From contig JAINDK010000010.1 of assembly GCA_019931185.1 (NCBI GenBank), positions 1 to 64,000 of the forward strand: a DNA stretch of 64,000 nucleotides. Direction: 5' to 3'. The position numbers were made by a program, and so were the translations under genes. The DNA comes from Bryobacter sp. CoA8 C33 (lineage in GTDB: Bacteria > Acidobacteriota > Terriglobia > Bryobacterales > Bryobacteraceae). Below the pieces are notes generated by a model, which searched no databases, was not told the DNA's origin, and saw nothing but the letters and a program-made list of their open reading frames with translations. Shown here piece by piece: positions 61,856-64,000 of this stretch (its first letter is position 1; each line of letters opens with the position of its first letter).

Positions 61856-63261
61856 ACGACATTCTCGTCATGAAATTTGGCGGTACCTCAATGGGCTCGG
61901 CGGACCGCATGTGCATCGCGGCGCAAATCTGTGCCGATGCTCGAAAACACAGCAAAGTCACGATTGTTGTCTCGGCGATGAGCAAGATCACGGACTTGCT
62001 TCTGTCCACACTCCGCGCGGCCGAGGAAGGGGACCAGGAAGGCGTCAAGGAGAACATACGAATCATTGAGGCGCGGCACGTCGAGACTTGCCGGGAACTA
62101 TTGCCGCCGGACCGGCAAGAGCGGGTACTGGCGACGATTCGCGGATTGATTGAGGAGTTTGAGCGTATCTCGAGCGGGATTCTGATGCTCGCCGAGCGCC
62201 CGCCGCGCAGCGTCGATGAAGCCCTGGCTATCGGGGAGCGCCTGTCGGCGGCTCTGATGGCCGCCTGTCTGGAGTCCTCGGGGATCGCCGCAATTGCCAT
62301 CAACGCCCGTGATGTCGTTGTGACCGATTCAGTCTTTGGCAATGCCTCGCCACGAATGGATCTGACCAGCGAAAAGGCAGCAAAGCTTCTCCTTCCGAGG
62401 ATGGGAGCCGGGATGATCCCTGTTGTCACCGGCTTTAATGGCGCCACGGTCGACAACAAGCCAACTACTCTTGGGCGGGGAGGCAGTGACTTCAGCGCCT
62501 CCATTCTGGCCTCAGCGCTCAACGCCCGCGAACTGTGGATCTGGACTGATGTGGACGGAATCATGAGCGCCGATCCACGATTAGTCCCCGATGCGGCTGT
62601 ACTCGACATTGTGACTTACCGGGAAGCGGCTGAGCTTGCCTACAACGGCGCCAAGGTTCTCCACCCGCGCACGATTGCCCCGCTGGTTGAAAAGGGAATT
62701 CCAGTGTGGAGCAAGAACAGTTTCAATCTCGCCGCGCCGGGCACCAAGATCGTTCCCCATGCCGAGGGGGTTGGTCCGCGGGCGGTCACCTCGATGGCCA
62801 ATGTCGCATTGATTTCCATCGAACCGGCGAGCCCGGCCATTCAGGGCACCATGCTGATGGGGCGCGTGCTGGAATCACTCGGGCGGGCCAATATCGAGGT
62901 CCTGGCCTTTACCAGTTCCTCTTACCGGCAGAGCTTCTGCTTTCTGATTCGCAAAGACGAAGTGGATGCGGCACTTGATTCGCTCAAGGCGGAGCTAGCA
63001 CTCGAACTCGCCCATGAATACGTGCATCCGGTTGAGGTGAATGACAACGTGGGACTACTGGCTGTAGTGGGCGAGGGCATGGCCGGCCATCCCGGTCTGG
63101 CTGGCCGTGTGTTTACCGCCATTTCCGCGGAACAAGTCAACATCATTGCAATCGCGCAGGGATCGAGTGAGCTGACAATTTCTATCGTTGTGCGCCGAGA
63201 TGGCCTCGAGCGCGCGGTCAAGGCAGTTCACGCTGAATGCAAAATGGGCCATTCACAATGA
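61852..63261 (+). CDS. lysC: Aspartate kinase
   Basis: 469 residues from TTG at 61852, overlapping the cmk stop by 4 bp. An ATG at 61870 would drop the first beta strand, so the TTG is preferred. The kinase domain starts VMKFGGTSMGSADRM; GRGGSDFSASILASAL and WTDVDGIMSADPRLV are the substrate and ATP sites. Two ACT domains follow (about 320-469), including LAVVGEGMAGHPGLAGRVF, for feedback by lysine or threonine. It catalyses the first step to lysine, threonine and methionine. Confidence 0.95.
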   Translation: MNDILVMKFGGTSMGSADRMCIAAQICADARKHSKVTIVVSAMSKITDLLLSTLRAAEEGDQEGVKENIRIIEARHVETCRELLPPDRQERVLATIRGLIEEFERISSGILMLAERPPRSVDEALAIGERLSAALMAACLESSGIAAIAINARDVVVTDSVFGNASPRMDLTSEKAAKLLLPRMGAGMIPVVTGFNGATVDNKPTTLGRGGSDFSASILASALNARELWIWTDVDGIMSADPRLVPDAAVLDIVTYREAAELAYNGAKVLHPRTIAPLVEKGIPVWSKNSFNLAAPGTKIVPHAEGVGPRAVTSMANVALISIEPASPAIQGTMLMGRVLESLGRANIEVLAFTSSSYRQSFCFLIRKDEVDAALDSLKAELALELAHEYVHPVEVNDNVGLLAVVGEGMAGHPGLAGRVFTAISAEQVNIIAIAQGSSELTISIVVRRDGLERAVKAVHAECKMGHSQ

Positions 63262-63353
63262 ATCGCAAGAACATTCTCTACATCTGCACTGATCAATCCA
63301 TAATCCCATCGGTTAATGCGAGAAGATTTGCTGGTACAGAGTGTCGGTCTTGA
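63258..63353 (+). other. Short reading frame resembling a sulfatase N-terminus
   Basis: A 31-codon frame opens at ATG 63258, overlapping the aspartate kinase stop as ATGA. It reads MNRKNILYICTDQSIIPSVN. 'NILYICTDQ' is like the opening strand of sulfatases, where the Asp binds calcium. It stops at 63351 inside the sigma factor gene. It could be a remnant, a chance match, or a leader peptide for the sigma factor. Confidence 0.25.
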
Positions 63354-63894
63354 TAGCGATGAACACCTCGTTTCGCGCATTCGCCGTCGCGACGGCGAAG
63401 CGCTTCTGCTTGTTTACCGGCGCTACCGTTTACGGGTGTTTGCCCTAATCCTGCGCATTCTCAAAAATCGCCCTTTGGCCGAGGAAGTACTTCAGGATGT
63501 TTTTCAGCGGCTTTGGGACTATCACGAGAAATTTGACCCGGCAAAAGGCCAACTTTTGGCTTGGCTTCTGACGGTTGCCAGAAATCTTTCGCTGGATCAT
63601 AAGCGAAAAGAATCTCGAAGGGCCGCTCATCACGTATACCCTGACGGGATTGACCAATTGGATCCCGTGCCGGCGATGAATCCCTCGCTCGATCCGGCGA
63701 CAGTGCAGTCTCTACGGCAGGTGCTCGACACGCTTCCCGCCGAACAAAAGACTGTCCTTGAGTTGTCCTATTATGAAGGACTGACTCACCCAGAACTCGC
63801 TGAGCAACTTGGTGAGTCGCTGGGGACCATCAAGACTCGGATTCGATTGGGAATGGAAAAGATGAAGCACGCATTCCACCTCGGCTTGGCGTAG
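63316..63894 (+). CDS. ECF RNA polymerase sigma factor (SigK/RpoE-like)
   Basis: 192 residues. Region 2 holds LVYRRYRLRVFALILRILKN and the core-binding helix AEEVLQDVFQRLWDY, with LLAWLLTVARNLSLDHKRK after it. Region 4 has VLELSYYEGLTHPELAEQLG and SLGTIKTRIRLGMEKMK, the -35-binding helix-turn-helix. An anti-sigma gene begins 5 bp downstream, the usual SigK-RskA arrangement. The gene is intact, unlike the ECF gene at 40813. Confidence 0.94.
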   Translation: MREDLLVQSVGLDSDEHLVSRIRRRDGEALLLVYRRYRLRVFALILRILKNRPLAEEVLQDVFQRLWDYHEKFDPAKGQLLAWLLTVARNLSLDHKRKESRRAAHHVYPDGIDQLDPVPAMNPSLDPATVQSLRQVLDTLPAEQKTVLELSYYEGLTHPELAEQLGESLGTIKTRIRLGMEKMKHAFHLGLA

Positions 63895-63899
63895 TCAAA

Positions 63900-64000
63900 A
63901 TGAATTTACACTGTGAATTTAGAACAGCGGATTGGGATTCTCTTGCCTTGGGCGCACTTCCGGAGGAAGAAGCGGCCCGTCTTCTCACCCATCTGAGTAA
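63900..64000 (+). CDS. Anti-sigma factor, N-terminal fragment cut by the window edge
   Basis: ATG at 63900, 33 codons to the edge: MNLHCEFRTADWDSLALGAL and PEEEAARLLTHLS. 'ALGALPEEEAARLLTHL' is the zinc-finger-type helix found at the start of RskA-like anti-sigma factors, and it directly follows the sigma factor gene. The membrane and exported domains would lie beyond the window. Confidence 0.75.
   Translation, partial: MNLHCEFRTADWDSLALGALPEEEAARLLTHLS

Noticed and set aside
1-64000. CRISPR arrays, prophage modules, toxin-antitoxin or defence islands
   Set aside because: No regularly spaced repeats, phage structural genes or recognisable defence genes were found; the only mobile element is the IS630 fragment at the left edge.

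Overview
The window looks like part of a chromosome of an acidobacterium of the Bryobacterales/'Solibacter' type. The markers are a C-terminal domain of the Solibacter TIGR03437 kind on an NHL-repeat protein, a DUF1501/PSD1 gene pair, an ECF sigma factor next to a Ser/Thr kinase with a TPR-like tail, many secreted hydrolases, and an alternative complex III (ACIII) operon. The assignment rests on gene content and recognised motifs, not on a database search.

Layout. Position 1-130 is the cut 5' end of an IS630-type transposase. Positions 308-7287 hold minus-strand genes: two S9 peptidases, a quinone-oxidoreductase-like enzyme, an unrecognised exported protein and a DUF3108 protein. Positions 7388-20305 form one minus-strand respiratory operon: actA-B-C-D-E-F, a small unrecognised membrane protein, a SCO copper chaperone, then cytochrome c oxidase subunits II (fused to cytochrome c), I, III and IV. 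It would pass electrons from quinol through ACIII to an A2-type caa3 oxidase. A perfect 11-bp inverted repeat closes it and a candidate promoter opens it. Positions 20514-30000 carry a sulfatase, a membrane protein, a VOC protein, an enolase-superfamily enzyme, an HGSNAT-like acyltransferase, an OFA-type MFS carrier, a 3-hydroxyacyl-CoA dehydrogenase and a matrixin protease. Positions 30000-41000 carry the NHL protein, an NTF2-like protein, DUF1501 and PSD1, a LamG/DUF1080-like protein and a TonB-dependent receptor.

Positions 40813-43844 hold a damaged regulatory pair: an ECF sigma factor with an in-frame TAA, and a Ser/Thr kinase with a frameshift and an in-frame TAG. A tRNA-Lys(TTT) follows. 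The rest is mostly housekeeping: Gfo/Idh/MocA oxidoreductase, homoserine kinase, cyclophilin, SGNH hydrolase, acyl-ACP thioesterase, MFS-queC-queE, rlmB, ggt, a sugar isomerase, asnS, arginase, ddl, an S41 protease, a frameshifted copper-monooxygenase-like cytochrome, a TPR protein, a decayed [2Fe-2S] ferredoxin pseudogene, cmk, aspartate kinase, and an ECF sigma factor with the start of its anti-sigma factor.

Points most worth a second look: (1) a sharp switch in strand composition near 46.5 kb (C-rich plus strand to the left, G-rich to the right, whichever strand is coding) with no origin-like gap or dnaA; (2) shared His-rich N-termini and Ala/Pro-rich C-terminal tails ending in His across several subunits of the respiratory operon, plus its unrecognised 173-residue member; (3) four broken genes whose original reading can be rebuilt, including a ferredoxin that has also lost a cluster cysteine; (4) a consensus TATAAT placed to give a leaderless cmk transcript.
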